A program made the translations under genes and the position numbers. The notes under the pieces are model-generated. The model worked only from the letters and a program-made list of their open reading frames with translations. It did not search any database and was not told where the DNA came from. From Thiomicrorhabdus sediminis (GTDB lineage Bacteria > Pseudomonadota > Gammaproteobacteria > Thiomicrospirales > Thiomicrospiraceae), in the NCBI RefSeq assembly GCF_005885815.1, contig NZ_CP040602.1, forward strand, positions 573,630-637,629: 64,000 nucleotides of DNA, given 5' to 3'. The number at the start of each line of letters is the position of its first letter. Position 1 is the stretch's first letter. Shown one piece after another: positions 27,582-36,985 of this stretch.

Positions 27582-28875
27582 TATTCGTCGTTTATCTGCC
27601 AATGCAGAAGGGTTTAGAGAAGAGTTAGATCGTTTGCTTGCTTGGGAAACGGTTTCGAATGATTCGGTTAATGATATTGTTAAAGAAGTAGTTAATAACG
27701 TTCGCCAAAATGGTGATGCAGCGTTGCTGGAATATACAGAACGTTTTGATCGTTTAAAGCTTAATACTGGTTCTGAGCTAGAAATTCCTAACGCACGTTT
27801 GCATGAGGCGTTGGAAATCATTCCTGCGGACCAGCGTACGGCGCTTGAGCTGTCTGCCAAGCGTGTACGTGACTATCACGAAAGACAGGTTCAGAACTCA
27901 TGGACCTATGAAGAAGCGGACGGCACTATGCTGGGTCAGCAGGTTACTCCGTTAGACAGCGTGGGCCTTTATGTACCGGGCGGTAAAGCGGCATATCCTT
28001 CATCGGTAATTATGAATGCGATTCCTGCCAAGGTTGCCGGTGTTGAAAAACTGATTATGGTTGTTCCTACCCCGGACGGTGAGGTCAATAACATGGTATT
28101 GGCTGCTGCAGCCATTTGCGAAGTCGATGCGGTTTACACTCTGGGTGGTGCGCAAGCGGTTGCGGCCTTGGCTTATGGTACCGAAACGGTTCCAGCCGTC
28201 GATAAAATCGTCGGTCCGGGTAATATCTTTGTTGCTACAGCGAAACGTATGGTATTTGGTACTGTAGGCATCGATATGATTGCCGGCCCATCGGAGATTT
28301 TGGTTTACTGTGACGGTAAGACCGATCCGGATTGGATTGCTGTAGATCTGTTCTCACAGGCAGAGCACGATGAGGATGCACAATCTATTCTTGTTACTCA
28401 GGATGCGCAGTTTGCCGATAAGGTGCACCAGAGCATGACCAAGTTGATCGAGTCTATGCCGCGTAAGCCGATTATCGAAACCGCGTTAAAAGACCGTGGT
28501 GCGATTATTGTGGTAGATAACGAAGATCAGGCGATTGAGATGATTAATATCATTGCGCCTGAGCACTTGGAGTTATCCGTTGATGATCCAAAAGCGTTAT
28601 TGCCGAAGATCCGTCATGCCGGTGCGATCTTTATGGGACGTTTCACAGCGGAAGCCTTAGGTGATTATTGTGCTGGTCCTAACCATGTATTGCCTACATC
28701 GCGTACCGCGCGTTTCTCATCTCCATTGGGTGTATACGATTTCCAGAAGCGTTCTAGTTTGATTATGTGTTCTGCTGAAGGCGCTAACGAACTTGGTAAG
28801 GTTGCCGGAGTTTTGGCGGATGGTGAAGGCCTTCAGGCTCACGCGGCATCAGCGCGTTATCGCGTTAAAGACTAA
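27574..28875 (+). CDS. hisD: Histidinol dehydrogenase
   Basis: HisD oxidises L-histidinol to L-histidine with two NAD+. At 433 residues it has standard length. Motifs include [57 protein letters not shown] (zinc ligands Gln and His) and APEHLEL. hisC, often next in this order, does not follow; a terminator comes instead. Confidence 0.98.
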   Translation: MLNIRRLSANAEGFREELDRLLAWETVSNDSVNDIVKEVVNNVRQNGDAALLEYTERFDRLKLNTGSELEIPNARLHEALEIIPADQRTALELSAKRVRDYHERQVQNSWTYEEADGTMLGQQVTPLDSVGLYVPGGKAAYPSSVIMNAIPAKVAGVEKLIMVVPTPDGEVNNMVLAAAAICEVDAVYTLGGAQAVAALAYGTETVPAVDKIVGPGNIFVATAKRMVFGTVGIDMIAGPSEILVYCDGKTDPDWIAVDLFSQAEHDEDAQSILVTQDAQFADKVHQSMTKLIESMPRKPIIETALKDRGAIIVVDNEDQAIEMINIIAPEHLELSVDDPKALLPKIRHAGAIFMGRFTAEALGDYCAGPNHVLPTSRTARFSSPLGVYDFQKRSSLIMCSAEGANELGKVAGVLADGEGLQAHAASARYRVKD

Positions 28876-28895
28876 TTAACTGTCTTGCTAAAGAA

Positions 28896-28927
28896 AACCA
28901 CCGTAGCGCGAGCTTGGTGGTTTTTTT
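28896..28927 (+). terminator. Terminator after hisD
   Basis: AACCACC pairs with GGTGGTT, with an inner AGC/GCT pairing, and a run of seven Ts follows. It ends the murA-hisGD transcript. Confidence 0.85.
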
Positions 28928-28994
28928 ATGACTAAAATTTATAGAATGGCTGTTTTCATCACTGTCTTGAAGATTAACTAAGCCGGAGAAAATT

Positions 28995-29735
28995 ATGCAT
29001 ATTGATGAGCTACAGAGTTATATCGCTGATTTATTATCGGTTGACCAGTATAAAGACTATGCACCCAATGGCTTGCAGGTCGAAGGGCGATCAGAGATTA
29101 AAAAAATTGTCACCGGTGTTACCGCGTGTCAGGCGTTGATTGATCGGGCGGTTGAGTTGCAGGCGGATGCTATTTTGGTCCATCACGGTTATTTTTGGAA
29201 AAATGAACCCGATGTGATTACCGGTTTTAAGCAGCAACGCATTAAAAAGCTACTGCTTAATGATATTAATTTACTCGGTTATCATTTGCCTTTAGACGGT
29301 CATGAAACCTTTGGCAATAATGCTCAGTTGGGTAAGCTTTGGGGGCTTGAAGATATTACCCCGACGCCGGGTTTGGTTCGTTTAGGTAAGTTGAGTGAGC
29401 CTATGTCCATTAATGCATTTAATGAGATGGTGGCAAAAACCCTGAATCGTCCCCCTTTGCATTTGCCTGGTGGTCCGAAAAAAGTGCAAAACATTGCATG
29501 GTGTAGTGGCGGCGCACAGGGGTATATTGAACAGGCTATCGCTTGGCAGGCAGATGTCTATATCAGTGGTGAAGTCTCTGAGCAGACTACGCATTTAGCC
29601 TTAGAATGCGGGATTCATTATCTGGCAGCCGGGCATCATGCCACCGAAAGAGTTGGTGTCAAAGCGCTTGGTGAGCACTTGGCGGAGCAATTTTTACTTG
29701 ACGTCACCTTTGTAGATATTAATAATCCTGTATAA
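28995..29735 (+). CDS. Nif3-like dinuclear metal-centre protein (YbgI family)
   Basis: A 246-residue member of the Nif3/DUF34 family. Metal ligands are recognisable: LVHHGYFWKNEP (HH, about 70), YHLPLDGHETFGNNAQLG, and near the C-terminus AAGHHATERVGVKALGEHL. SGGAQGYIEQA is another family motif. It is thought to act as a metal-dependent hydrolase (GTP cyclohydrolase 1 type 2 homologue), but its biological role is unsettled. It lies between hisD and petABC, as in several gammaproteobacteria. AGCCGGAG lies before the ATG. Confidence 0.94.
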   Translation: MHIDELQSYIADLLSVDQYKDYAPNGLQVEGRSEIKKIVTGVTACQALIDRAVELQADAILVHHGYFWKNEPDVITGFKQQRIKKLLLNDINLLGYHLPLDGHETFGNNAQLGKLWGLEDITPTPGLVRLGKLSEPMSINAFNEMVAKTLNRPPLHLPGGPKKVQNIAWCSGGAQGYIEQAIAWQADVYISGEVSEQTTHLALECGIHYLAAGHHATERVGVKALGEHLAEQFLLDVTFVDINNPV

Positions 29736-29798
29736 AATAAATTTATAGTTTAGTGGTTAACTTACTGAAAAATAAAAAAATACTCTCTATGCATAAAT

Positions 29799-29826
29799 TT
29801 AACTTATGACCGTATGAGAATATACT
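29799..29826 (+). promoter_or_regulatory. Possible sigma70 promoter of petABC
   Basis: TTAACT, 16 bp, TATACT, about 70 bp upstream of petA. The match is fair and no terminator separates the Nif3-like gene from petA, so co-transcription is also possible. Confidence 0.35.
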
Positions 29827-29896
29827 GATTTAAGTTAGCTCTAAGCTTGGGTAAAATAACCAGAATTTGCTTACTACTTTATAGGAAGACAATCTT

Positions 29897-30514
29897 ATGT
29901 CGACAGAAGAACAAAAAGCATCAAGTGTGAACCTACAGCGCCGTAAAATCCTTACGGGTGCGACGGGTGTCGTAGGTGCCGCCGGCGCGACATTTTTGGC
30001 CGTGCCTTTTGTTAGCTCATGGCAGCCGAGTGAAAAAGCTCGTGCCGCTGGTGCGCCAGTAGATGCCGATATTAGTCAGCTTCAGCCTGGACAAATGCTA
30101 ACCGTAGAGTGGCGTGGTAAACCTGTATGGATTGTACGCCGCACACCAGCTATGTTGGAAGCCTTGCCTACATTTGATGACAATTTACGTGATCCGGCTT
30201 CAGATCAGTCTGAACAGCCTGAATATTGTAAAAACGAAGCGCGTGCTATCAATCAAGAATACTTGGTTGTAGTCGGGATTTGTACTCATTTGGGTTGCGC
30301 TCCGCTATATCGTCCGGCAATTGGTTCTCCAGATGTCGGAGCTGACTGGCAGGGTGGTTTCTTCTGTCCGTGTCACGGTTCACGTTTTGATTTAGCCGGA
30401 CGTGTATTCCAATCGGTGCCAGCACCGACAAACTTGGAAATCCCGCCACATCATTATGTTTCAGACAGCGTAATTCGCGTTGGTGAAGATCCTAAAGAAG
30501 AGGGCGTTGCCTAA
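29897..30514 (+). CDS. petA: Cytochrome bc1 complex Rieske iron-sulfur subunit
   Basis: A 205-residue Rieske protein. The N-terminus has a twin-arginine-like stretch (LQRRKILTG) followed by a hydrophobic segment (about 20-42), used as an uncleaved anchor in this family. The [2Fe-2S] ligands are C129-T-H131-L-G-C134 and C157-P-C159-H160-G-S. It takes electrons from ubiquinol and passes them to cytochrome c1. Its stop overlaps the petB start by one base. The order petA-petB-petC is standard. Confidence 0.98.
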   Translation: MSTEEQKASSVNLQRRKILTGATGVVGAAGATFLAVPFVSSWQPSEKARAAGAPVDADISQLQPGQMLTVEWRGKPVWIVRRTPAMLEALPTFDDNLRDPASDQSEQPEYCKNEARAINQEYLVVVGICTHLGCAPLYRPAIGSPDVGADWQGGFFCPCHGSRFDLAGRVFQSVPAPTNLEIPPHHYVSDSVIRVGEDPKEEGVA

Positions 30515-31755
30515 TGTCATTAGATAATAATCAGACACAGCAAAAGCGTGGCACTCTACTTGAGTGGTTTGATGAACGCTATCCAATTACTGCAACTTGG
30601 AATGCGCATGTTGGTCAATATTATGCGCCAAAAAATTTCAATTTCTGGTATTTCTTCGGTTCTTTAGCGCTATTGGTTTTAGTTAACCAGTTTGTCACCG
30701 GTATTTGGCTGACAATGAGCTATAAGCCAAGTGCTGCGGAAGCGTTTAACTCCGTTGAATATATTATGCGTGATGTTGAATGGGGTTGGTTGATTCGCTA
30801 TATGCATTCCACCGGCGCTTCGGCATTCTTTATCGTTATCTATTTGCACATGACCCGTGCGTTGCTCTACGGTTCTTATAAGGAGCCGCGCGAGTTGGTG
30901 TGGATCATCGGTATGTTGTTATTCCTGGTGTTGATGGCTGAAGCCTTTATGGGGTATTTATTGCCTTGGGGGCAGATGTCATATTGGGGTGCTCAGGTAA
31001 TCATTTCGTTATTCGGTGCAATTCCGGTCATAGGACCTGATTTGGCATTGTGGATCCGTGGTGACTTCATTATTTCCGATGCGACATTGAACCGCTTCTT
31101 TGCTCTGCACGTTATCGCGCTACCATTAGTATTGTTGATTTTAGTCTTCATGCATATCGTTGCGTTACATCAGGTCGGTTCTAACAACCCTGACGGTATC
31201 GAGATCAAAAAGGTCAAGAACGAGCAAGGGCTGCCTAAGGACGGTATTCCGTTCCACCCTTACTATTCGGTGAAAGATACTTTTGGCGCGGTGTTCTTCA
31301 TTCTGCTGTTTGCCATTGTTATGTTCTACGCTCCAGAAGGTGGCGGTTACTTTATCGAGGCGCCAAACTTTGAACCGGCTAACCCATTAAAAACTCCTGA
31401 CCATATTGCACCTGTTTGGTACTTCACTCCTTACTATGCAATCTTGCGTGCGGTTCCGGATAAATTCCTTGGGGTTGTTGCAATGGGTGCGGCTATTGTG
31501 ATTATGTTCGCTTTGCCGTGGCTGGATCGCTGTAAGGTTAAGTCAATCCGCTATCGTGGTATGTCTTACAAGATATTGCTAACAGTGTTTATTGTCAGCT
31601 TTATCGTTTTGGGTTGGTTGGGTACTCAGCCGGCAACTCCAGAGTTGACTAAACTGGCACAGATCTTTACAAGTTTGTATTTCTTGTTCTTCCTAGTGTT
31701 GCCGTTTACATCGAAGCATGAAAAAACCAAGCCAGTTCCAGAGAGGGTGCAATAG
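30514..31755 (+). CDS. petB: Cytochrome b of the bc1 complex
   Basis: A 413-residue membrane protein with eight helices. Histidines for the two b hemes are seen in WLIRYMHSTGASAFFIVIYLH (helix B) and in ALHVIALPLVLLILVFMHIVALH (helix D). WLTMSYKPSAAEAF and the GYLLPWGQMSYWGA motif are typical. The Qo-site motif, usually PEWY, reads PVWY here; this variant is known in beta- and gammaproteobacteria. The next gene starts directly after the stop. Confidence 0.98.
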   Translation: MSLDNNQTQQKRGTLLEWFDERYPITATWNAHVGQYYAPKNFNFWYFFGSLALLVLVNQFVTGIWLTMSYKPSAAEAFNSVEYIMRDVEWGWLIRYMHSTGASAFFIVIYLHMTRALLYGSYKEPRELVWIIGMLLFLVLMAEAFMGYLLPWGQMSYWGAQVIISLFGAIPVIGPDLALWIRGDFIISDATLNRFFALHVIALPLVLLILVFMHIVALHQVGSNNPDGIEIKKVKNEQGLPKDGIPFHPYYSVKDTFGAVFFILLFAIVMFYAPEGGGYFIEAPNFEPANPLKTPDHIAPVWYFTPYYAILRAVPDKFLGVVAMGAAIVIMFALPWLDRCKVKSIRYRGMSYKILLTVFIVSFIVLGWLGTQPATPELTKLAQIFTSLYFLFFLVLPFTSKHEKTKPVPERVQ

Positions 31756-32418
31756 ATGAAAAAGTTATTAGTTTTATTTAGCTTGTTTATATTGCAGTGG
31801 ACAGGAACTGCACAAGCCGCCGGTGGTTATGCAATTGAGCTAACGCCTGCGGAGAACAATCTGCGTGATCAGCAGTCGTTGCAGCGCGGTGCAATTTTGT
31901 TCTCGAACTATTGTATGGCTTGTCACTCGGCAAAATACATGCGTTACAACCGAATTGCTCGTAACCTGGGTTGGAGTGACGAAGAGGTTGTCGACAAGAT
32001 GGCTCACGGCCTGAACAAGGTTGTCGATAATGTTGAAAAACGTATGCCCGATGGTATCGCTTTAAAAGTATTGGGTGCGGATGCTCCGGACCTTTCATTG
32101 ATGGGTCGACTAAGAGGTAGTGATTATGTTTACACCTTCTTGACCGGCTATTACGAAGATGAAAAGGGTAACTGGAATAACCATGTGTTAACGGGTACTG
32201 CTATGCCTAACGTTTTGGAAGGCATTAAGCGTCACAGCAGTGAAGAAGATTTTCAGCAGGTTGCTCGTGATTTGACTAACTTTATCGAGTATATCGGTGA
32301 ACCCTCAAAAGTGGATCGCTGGGATCTTGCACCGAAAGTGATTGCATTCCTGTTGGTGTTGCTGTTGCTGACATACTTGTTGAAAAAAGAGTATTGGCGT
32401 GACATTAAAAAACACTAA
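31756..32418 (+). CDS. petC: Cytochrome c1
   Basis: A 220-residue exported cytochrome with a signal peptide (to about residue 22, ending AQAAGG). Heme c is bound through C53-M-A-C56-H57, and the distal Met is likely in NVLTG-TAMPNVL. A C-terminal helix (about 193-210) anchors the protein. Length is short compared with alphaproteobacterial c1, as usual in gammaproteobacteria. A terminator follows the stop. Confidence 0.97.
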   Translation: MKKLLVLFSLFILQWTGTAQAAGGYAIELTPAENNLRDQQSLQRGAILFSNYCMACHSAKYMRYNRIARNLGWSDEEVVDKMAHGLNKVVDNVEKRMPDGIALKVLGADAPDLSLMGRLRGSDYVYTFLTGYYEDEKGNWNNHVLTGTAMPNVLEGIKRHSSEEDFQQVARDLTNFIEYIGEPSKVDRWDLAPKVIAFLLVLLLLTYLLKKEYWRDIKKH

Positions 32419-32451
32419 ACCGTGTTTTTAGCAGAGACGTCAAACTAGAAG

Positions 32452-32475
32452 CCCGCTTTTCAGCGGGTTTTTTTA
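32452..32475 (+). terminator. Terminator after petC
   Basis: CCCGCT/AGCGGG with a 4-base loop, then TTTTTTT. It ends petABC. Confidence 0.9.
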
Positions 32476-32610
32476 TGGCTGTAAATTAGGTTAGGTCATG
32501 GATTAATCGCTGATACGTAACAATTAATTGTCATAGCAGGGTTGTCTGTGTTAGAAATGCTAATAAATGCGCACAATCTTTTAACAATATTTACTTGCGA
32601 AGAGGTAAGT

Positions 32611-34149
32611 ATGGCTGCAGAAATGGGATGGACTTCGGTGATTTTAAACTGGATGGCAATCGCCTTTATATTGGTGGTCGGTCTGGTTATCTTCTTATTG
32701 GTGGCTTTTTACTTTATCGACCGCTTTCAAAACGAGCATGCCATTCGCCATAATTACCCGGTTATCGGTCGTTTTCGCTATCTGCTTGAGTACCTTGGTA
32801 AGTTTTTGCGCCAATACCTTTTCGCTCCCGACCAAGACGAATGGCCTTTTAACAGAGCGCAGCGCAGTTGGGTCTACCGCGCTGCAAAAAACCTCTCAAC
32901 CGTCGAAAGTTTTGGTTCTACCCGTAATATCAACCACTCCGGTAAGTTACTGTTTACCAATTGCGCCTTTCCTTTATTGGATAAGGATATGGTGAGTTCG
33001 CCACCAATGGTGATAGGGGAAAATTGTAAGAATCCTTATCGCGCCGAATCCTTTTTTAATATTTCCGGTATGAGTTATGGCGCCCTGTCAAAACCAGCGG
33101 TGACGGCTTTGAGTCATGGCGCTAAATTGGCCTGCTGTTGGTTGAATACCGGTGAAGGGGGGATTTCTCAGTATCATTTATCCGGCGGTTGCGATTTGGT
33201 TGCCCAGATAGGTACAGCCAAATACGGTTATCGTGACAAAAATGGCAATCTCAGTAATGAGAAACTGCGTGAGGCGGCCGCGCATGAACAGGTGAGAATG
33301 TTTGAGATAAAACTGAGTCAGGGAGCCAAGCCGGGTAAAGGTGGTATTTTACCGGCAGCCAAGGTCACTGAAGAGATTGCTATTATTCGTGGTATCGACC
33401 AAGGTGAGGATTCTATCAGCCCTAACCGTCACCCTGAAATTAAAGATAATGCCAGCTTGTTATTGATGGTTCATCAGATTAGAGAGGTGACCTGCAAGCC
33501 GGTCGGCATTAAATTTGTGATGGGAGACCATGAATGGATCGCCGAGCTATGCGAAACCATGATTGAAATGGGCAATGATTACATTCCGGATTTTATTACT
33601 CTGGACGGTGGTGAAGGCGGTACCGGTTCGGCTCCGGTTTCATTAATGGATGATGTGGGTTTGCCCTTAGCGGAATCACTGCCGATAGTGGTTGATGCTT
33701 TAAAGTACTATGGCTTGCGAGACCGAGTTAGGGTGATTGCTTCCGGCAAGTTGATCAATCCGACGATGGTCGCTTGGGCATTGGCAATGGGAGCTGACTT
33801 TATCAACTCGGCACGCGGTTTCATGTTCTCCTTGGGTTGTATTCAGGCGATGCAGTGTCATAAAGATACTTGTCCAACCGGAGTCACGACTCATAACCCG
33901 CGCCTGCAAAGCGGTTTGAATCCGCAGTTAAAAAGTCATCGTGTCGCCAACTATCATAACAATCTGGTTAAGGAAGTGGCCTCAATCGCTCACTCATGCG
34001 GAGTTTCTGAGCCGCGTCAGTTCAGCCGTCATCATGTGCGTAAAGTGCAAACTGTCGGGCGTTCAAAATCGATGGCGGAATTATTTCCCGATATTGAAGA
34101 AACCCATCCCCATAAATTTTTCAAAGGCATTAAAATTAACCACCAATAA
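32611..34149 (+). CDS. Membrane-anchored FMN-binding glutamate-synthase-like protein
   Basis: A 512-residue protein with an N-terminal helix (about 12-36) and a GltS FMN/cluster domain. FMN-site motifs include SGMSYGALSKPAVTALS, GEGGISQYH, KPGKGGILPAAKV, TLDGGEGGTGSAP and SARGFMFSLGC. The three [3Fe-4S] cysteines C410, C416 and C421 are present in the C-x5-C-x4-C pattern. The glutaminase domain and GltD are absent, so it is not a full glutamate synthase; its electron donor and substrate are unknown. ATG at 32611 with GAAGAGG 6 bp upstream is favoured over a TTG at 32542. It is a single gene after petABC. Confidence 0.88.
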   Translation: MAAEMGWTSVILNWMAIAFILVVGLVIFLLVAFYFIDRFQNEHAIRHNYPVIGRFRYLLEYLGKFLRQYLFAPDQDEWPFNRAQRSWVYRAAKNLSTVESFGSTRNINHSGKLLFTNCAFPLLDKDMVSSPPMVIGENCKNPYRAESFFNISGMSYGALSKPAVTALSHGAKLACCWLNTGEGGISQYHLSGGCDLVAQIGTAKYGYRDKNGNLSNEKLREAAAHEQVRMFEIKLSQGAKPGKGGILPAAKVTEEIAIIRGIDQGEDSISPNRHPEIKDNASLLLMVHQIREVTCKPVGIKFVMGDHEWIAELCETMIEMGNDYIPDFITLDGGEGGTGSAPVSLMDDVGLPLAESLPIVVDALKYYGLRDRVRVIASGKLINPTMVAWALAMGADFINSARGFMFSLGCIQAMQCHKDTCPTGVTTHNPRLQSGLNPQLKSHRVANYHNNLVKEVASIAHSCGVSEPRQFSRHHVRKVQTVGRSKSMAELFPDIEETHPHKFFKGIKINHQ

Positions 34150-34193
34150 TCAAAAGTTAATTAAGCTGATGTAAAACGGCGTTCGGACAATTT

Positions 34194-35555
34194 ATGGCAA
34201 AACAGAAAACCGCTTATGTATGCACCGATTGTGGTGCTGAATATTCTCAATGGCAGGGGCAGTGCCAGTCTTGTAAAGCTTGGAATACCTTAAAAGAGAT
34301 TAAGTTAGGTGCGGCAAAGAAATCAGCCAAGGCTACTGTCGGTTACGCCGGAGCGGCAGATAACGAGGTCCAATCTTTAAATCAGGTTGACCTCGCGGAA
34401 GTACCGCGAATCAATACAGGTATGAGCGAATTGGACAGAGTCTTGGGCGGCGGTATCGTACCTGGTTCCGTTGTGCTGATTGGTGGTGATCCGGGAGTCG
34501 GTAAATCCTCTATTCTGTTACAAGTCATGTGTCAGCTCAGTACACAGATGAACGCCCTATATGTCACCGGTGAAGAATCGCTGCAGCAGGTTGCCAGTCG
34601 TGCCAATCGCATGCAGTTGCCTGATGATAAACTGCGCCTGTTTACCGAGACCGATGTTGAAGCCATTATTGATGCAGCGCACAAAGAATTACCCAAAGTC
34701 ATGGTGGTGGATTCCATTCAGACCATGCAGTTAGCCGATGTTTCTAGTGCCGCGGGGGGCGTCTCGCAGGTAAGAGAGAGTGCTGCGTTTTTGACCCGCT
34801 TTGCCAAGCAGAACAATATCGCGGTGTTTTTGGTCGGTCATGTCACTAAATCCGGTGAGGTTGCCGGGCCAAGGGTGTTGGAGCATATTGTCGATACCGT
34901 TGTGTTTCTTGAGGGGCAGTCAGATAGCCGTTTTCGAACCCTGCGTGCGATTAAAAACCGTTTCGGTGCCGTCAATGAGCTGGGTGTTTTTGCCATGACC
35001 GAAAAGGGGATGAAGCAGATTAAAAACCCATCGGCTATTTTCCTTTCGCGCGCTGAGGACAGCGCGCCCGGTTCAGTGGTGATGGTCATTTGGGAAGGTT
35101 CGCGCCCATTGCTGGTGGAGATCCAGGCGCTGGTTGATGAATCGCCTTATGGGGCGCCGCGACGGGTCACGGTCGGTTTGGATCAGAATCGTTTGGCGAT
35201 GCTGTTGGCGGTGATGCATCGTCATGCCGGGATCCAAGCGGCCGACCAAGATGTTTATGTCAATGTGGTCGGTGGCGTCAAGGTGGCCGAAACCAGCGCC
35301 GACTTGGCGTTATTGTCAGCCATTCTTTCCAGTATGAGAGGCACTGCCTTGCCGCAAGACTTGATTGTGTTTGGCGAAGTCGGTTTGTCCGGTGAGATTC
35401 GTCCTGTACCGAGTGGTCAGGAGCGTATTATTGAGGCGGCCAAACACGGTTTTAAAAAAGCAATTGTTCCTATCTCAAATGTGCCTAAAGGCGGGGTTGC
35501 CGGTATGCAAATAATCGGTGTAAAGAACCTGCAGCAAGCACTGGATGAGCTCTAG
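34194..35555 (+). CDS. radA: DNA repair protein RadA
   Basis: RadA (Sms) is a RecA-like ATPase that drives branch migration during recombination. It is 453 residues long. The N-terminal C4 zinc finger is C-TDC...CQSC (about 10-30). Walker A GGDPGVGKSSILLQ is at about 97-110, the RadA motif KNRFG is at about 260, and a Lon-like domain forms the C-terminus (SADLALLSAILSS). All signatures are intact. Confidence 0.98.
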   Translation: MAKQKTAYVCTDCGAEYSQWQGQCQSCKAWNTLKEIKLGAAKKSAKATVGYAGAADNEVQSLNQVDLAEVPRINTGMSELDRVLGGGIVPGSVVLIGGDPGVGKSSILLQVMCQLSTQMNALYVTGEESLQQVASRANRMQLPDDKLRLFTETDVEAIIDAAHKELPKVMVVDSIQTMQLADVSSAAGGVSQVRESAAFLTRFAKQNNIAVFLVGHVTKSGEVAGPRVLEHIVDTVVFLEGQSDSRFRTLRAIKNRFGAVNELGVFAMTEKGMKQIKNPSAIFLSRAEDSAPGSVVMVIWEGSRPLLVEIQALVDESPYGAPRRVTVGLDQNRLAMLLAVMHRHAGIQAADQDVYVNVVGGVKVAETSADLALLSAILSSMRGTALPQDLIVFGEVGLSGEIRPVPSGQERIIEAAKHGFKKAIVPISNVPKGGVAGMQIIGVKNLQQALDEL

Positions 35556-35669
35556 TGGTCATTCGGCTTGATTTGATAATATAAAATACTTATCCAGTCT
35601 TGAGCATTTTCAATTATCTTCTTGATAATCCGGCTGTTAAAATCTGCGCGTGAAGTTTTGGAGAACAAG

Positions 35670-36932
35670 ATGAAATTAAAGGTTTTAACAGCGGCTTTGG
35701 TAATGGGGCTGGCAACTCAAGCGGTTCAGGCATCCGGATTTGCATTAATTGAACAGAGTGCGAGCGCTCAAGGTCTTTCATATGCGGGTGCGGCAGCCAA
35801 TGCGGAAGATACCTCGGTAATGTGGTTTAATCCGGCAGGATTGACCGAAATCGAAAGTCAGCAAGCTATTTTGGGCGGCCACGTCATCGCCCCTAAAATG
35901 GCTTTTGAAAATAAAAACAGTAGCAATGGCGCTGCAGCCATTGGTGCAAATGATAATGGTGCCACGATTGGCTTTATTCCGAACCTTTATTGGAAAACAA
36001 GTTTTGACGATATCGATTTTGGCCTGGGTATCAATGTTCCGTTTGGCCAGCACATCTCTTATGATGAAGACTGGGTTGGTCGCTATCATGCGACAGAAAC
36101 CGATCTGAAAACATTGAATATCAACCCTGCGATAGCTAAAAGAGTTAACGATAAACTCTCGGTTGGTTTTGGCCTGAATGCCCAATATGTGGACATAACT
36201 ATGGAGCAAAAAATCAATCAATCCGCTATTAGCGTTTTATTACCAGATGGCAATGCAAAGGTAACGGGTTCAAATTGGGCTTTTGGTTATAACCTTGGTT
36301 TGAGTTATCAGGCTTCTGTACAAACAAGCCTTGCATTGGCATATCGTTCACAAATTACCCATGATGTAAATGGGAAAGTACGTTATCGTGACTTGCATGC
36401 AGCAGTTGCAGCAACTAATTATGACGCGGCGGCAACGGCGTCGGTGACTTTACCGGCAACCTTGACGGCCGCTTTAGATCACCAGCTGGATAATAAAACG
36501 CAAATTCTGGCCAGTGCGACTTGGACAGGCTGGAAGGCTTATGATGAGTTGGTGGTCGACTTTGCCAATGGCGCGGATGATTCCGAGTCGAATCAAAACT
36601 TCAAAGATTCAATGCGTTATGCATTGGGTATGGGGTATCAGATGAACGGTACAACCAAGTTGCGTGCCGGTATCGCCTATGATGAAAGCCCTGTGCCAAA
36701 TGCTGCAAGCCGTTCTCCACGAACACCTGATATAGACCGTATTTGGTTATCAGTTGGTGTCGGTTACAAGTTGGCTGATGATATGAATTTGGATCTGGGC
36801 TATACCCATATTTTTGCCGATAAAGCGGCTGTTAACTATGCGCAAACGACAGCATTAGGTACCAATACTTTAAATGGCGAATATGATTTGGCGGTGGATA
36901 TTTTCAGTGCACAATTGGTATGGAATTATTAA
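35670..36932 (+). CDS. FadL/TodX-family outer-membrane transporter
   Basis: A 420-residue outer-membrane beta-barrel protein with signal peptide MKLKVLTAALVMGLATQAVQA. The mature N-terminus SGFALIEQSASAQGLSYAGAA is the plug region signature of FadL-type long-chain fatty-acid or hydrophobic-compound transporters. DTSVMWFNPAGLTEIE follows. The protein ends in an aromatic residue-containing strand (QLVWNY), typical for barrels. ATG at 35670 follows TTGGAGAACAAG; an upstream in-frame start at 35622 would spoil the signal peptide. The substrate is not known. Confidence 0.93.
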   Translation: MKLKVLTAALVMGLATQAVQASGFALIEQSASAQGLSYAGAAANAEDTSVMWFNPAGLTEIESQQAILGGHVIAPKMAFENKNSSNGAAAIGANDNGATIGFIPNLYWKTSFDDIDFGLGINVPFGQHISYDEDWVGRYHATETDLKTLNINPAIAKRVNDKLSVGFGLNAQYVDITMEQKINQSAISVLLPDGNAKVTGSNWAFGYNLGLSYQASVQTSLALAYRSQITHDVNGKVRYRDLHAAVAATNYDAAATASVTLPATLTAALDHQLDNKTQILASATWTGWKAYDELVVDFANGADDSESNQNFKDSMRYALGMGYQMNGTTKLRAGIAYDESPVPNAASRSPRTPDIDRIWLSVGVGYKLADDMNLDLGYTHIFADKAAVNYAQTTALGTNTLNGEYDLAVDIFSAQLVWNY

Positions 36933-36960
36933 GCCGTTTTTTGATTAATGTCTCTTGTAG

Positions 36961-36985
36961 AAAGCCCCTTAATGGGGCTTTTTTA
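36961..36985 (+). terminator. Terminator after the FadL-like gene
   Basis: AAAGCCCC/GGGGCTTT with a short loop and T-run. It directly abuts the stop codon of the convergent DoxX gene, so it may serve both. Confidence 0.85.
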
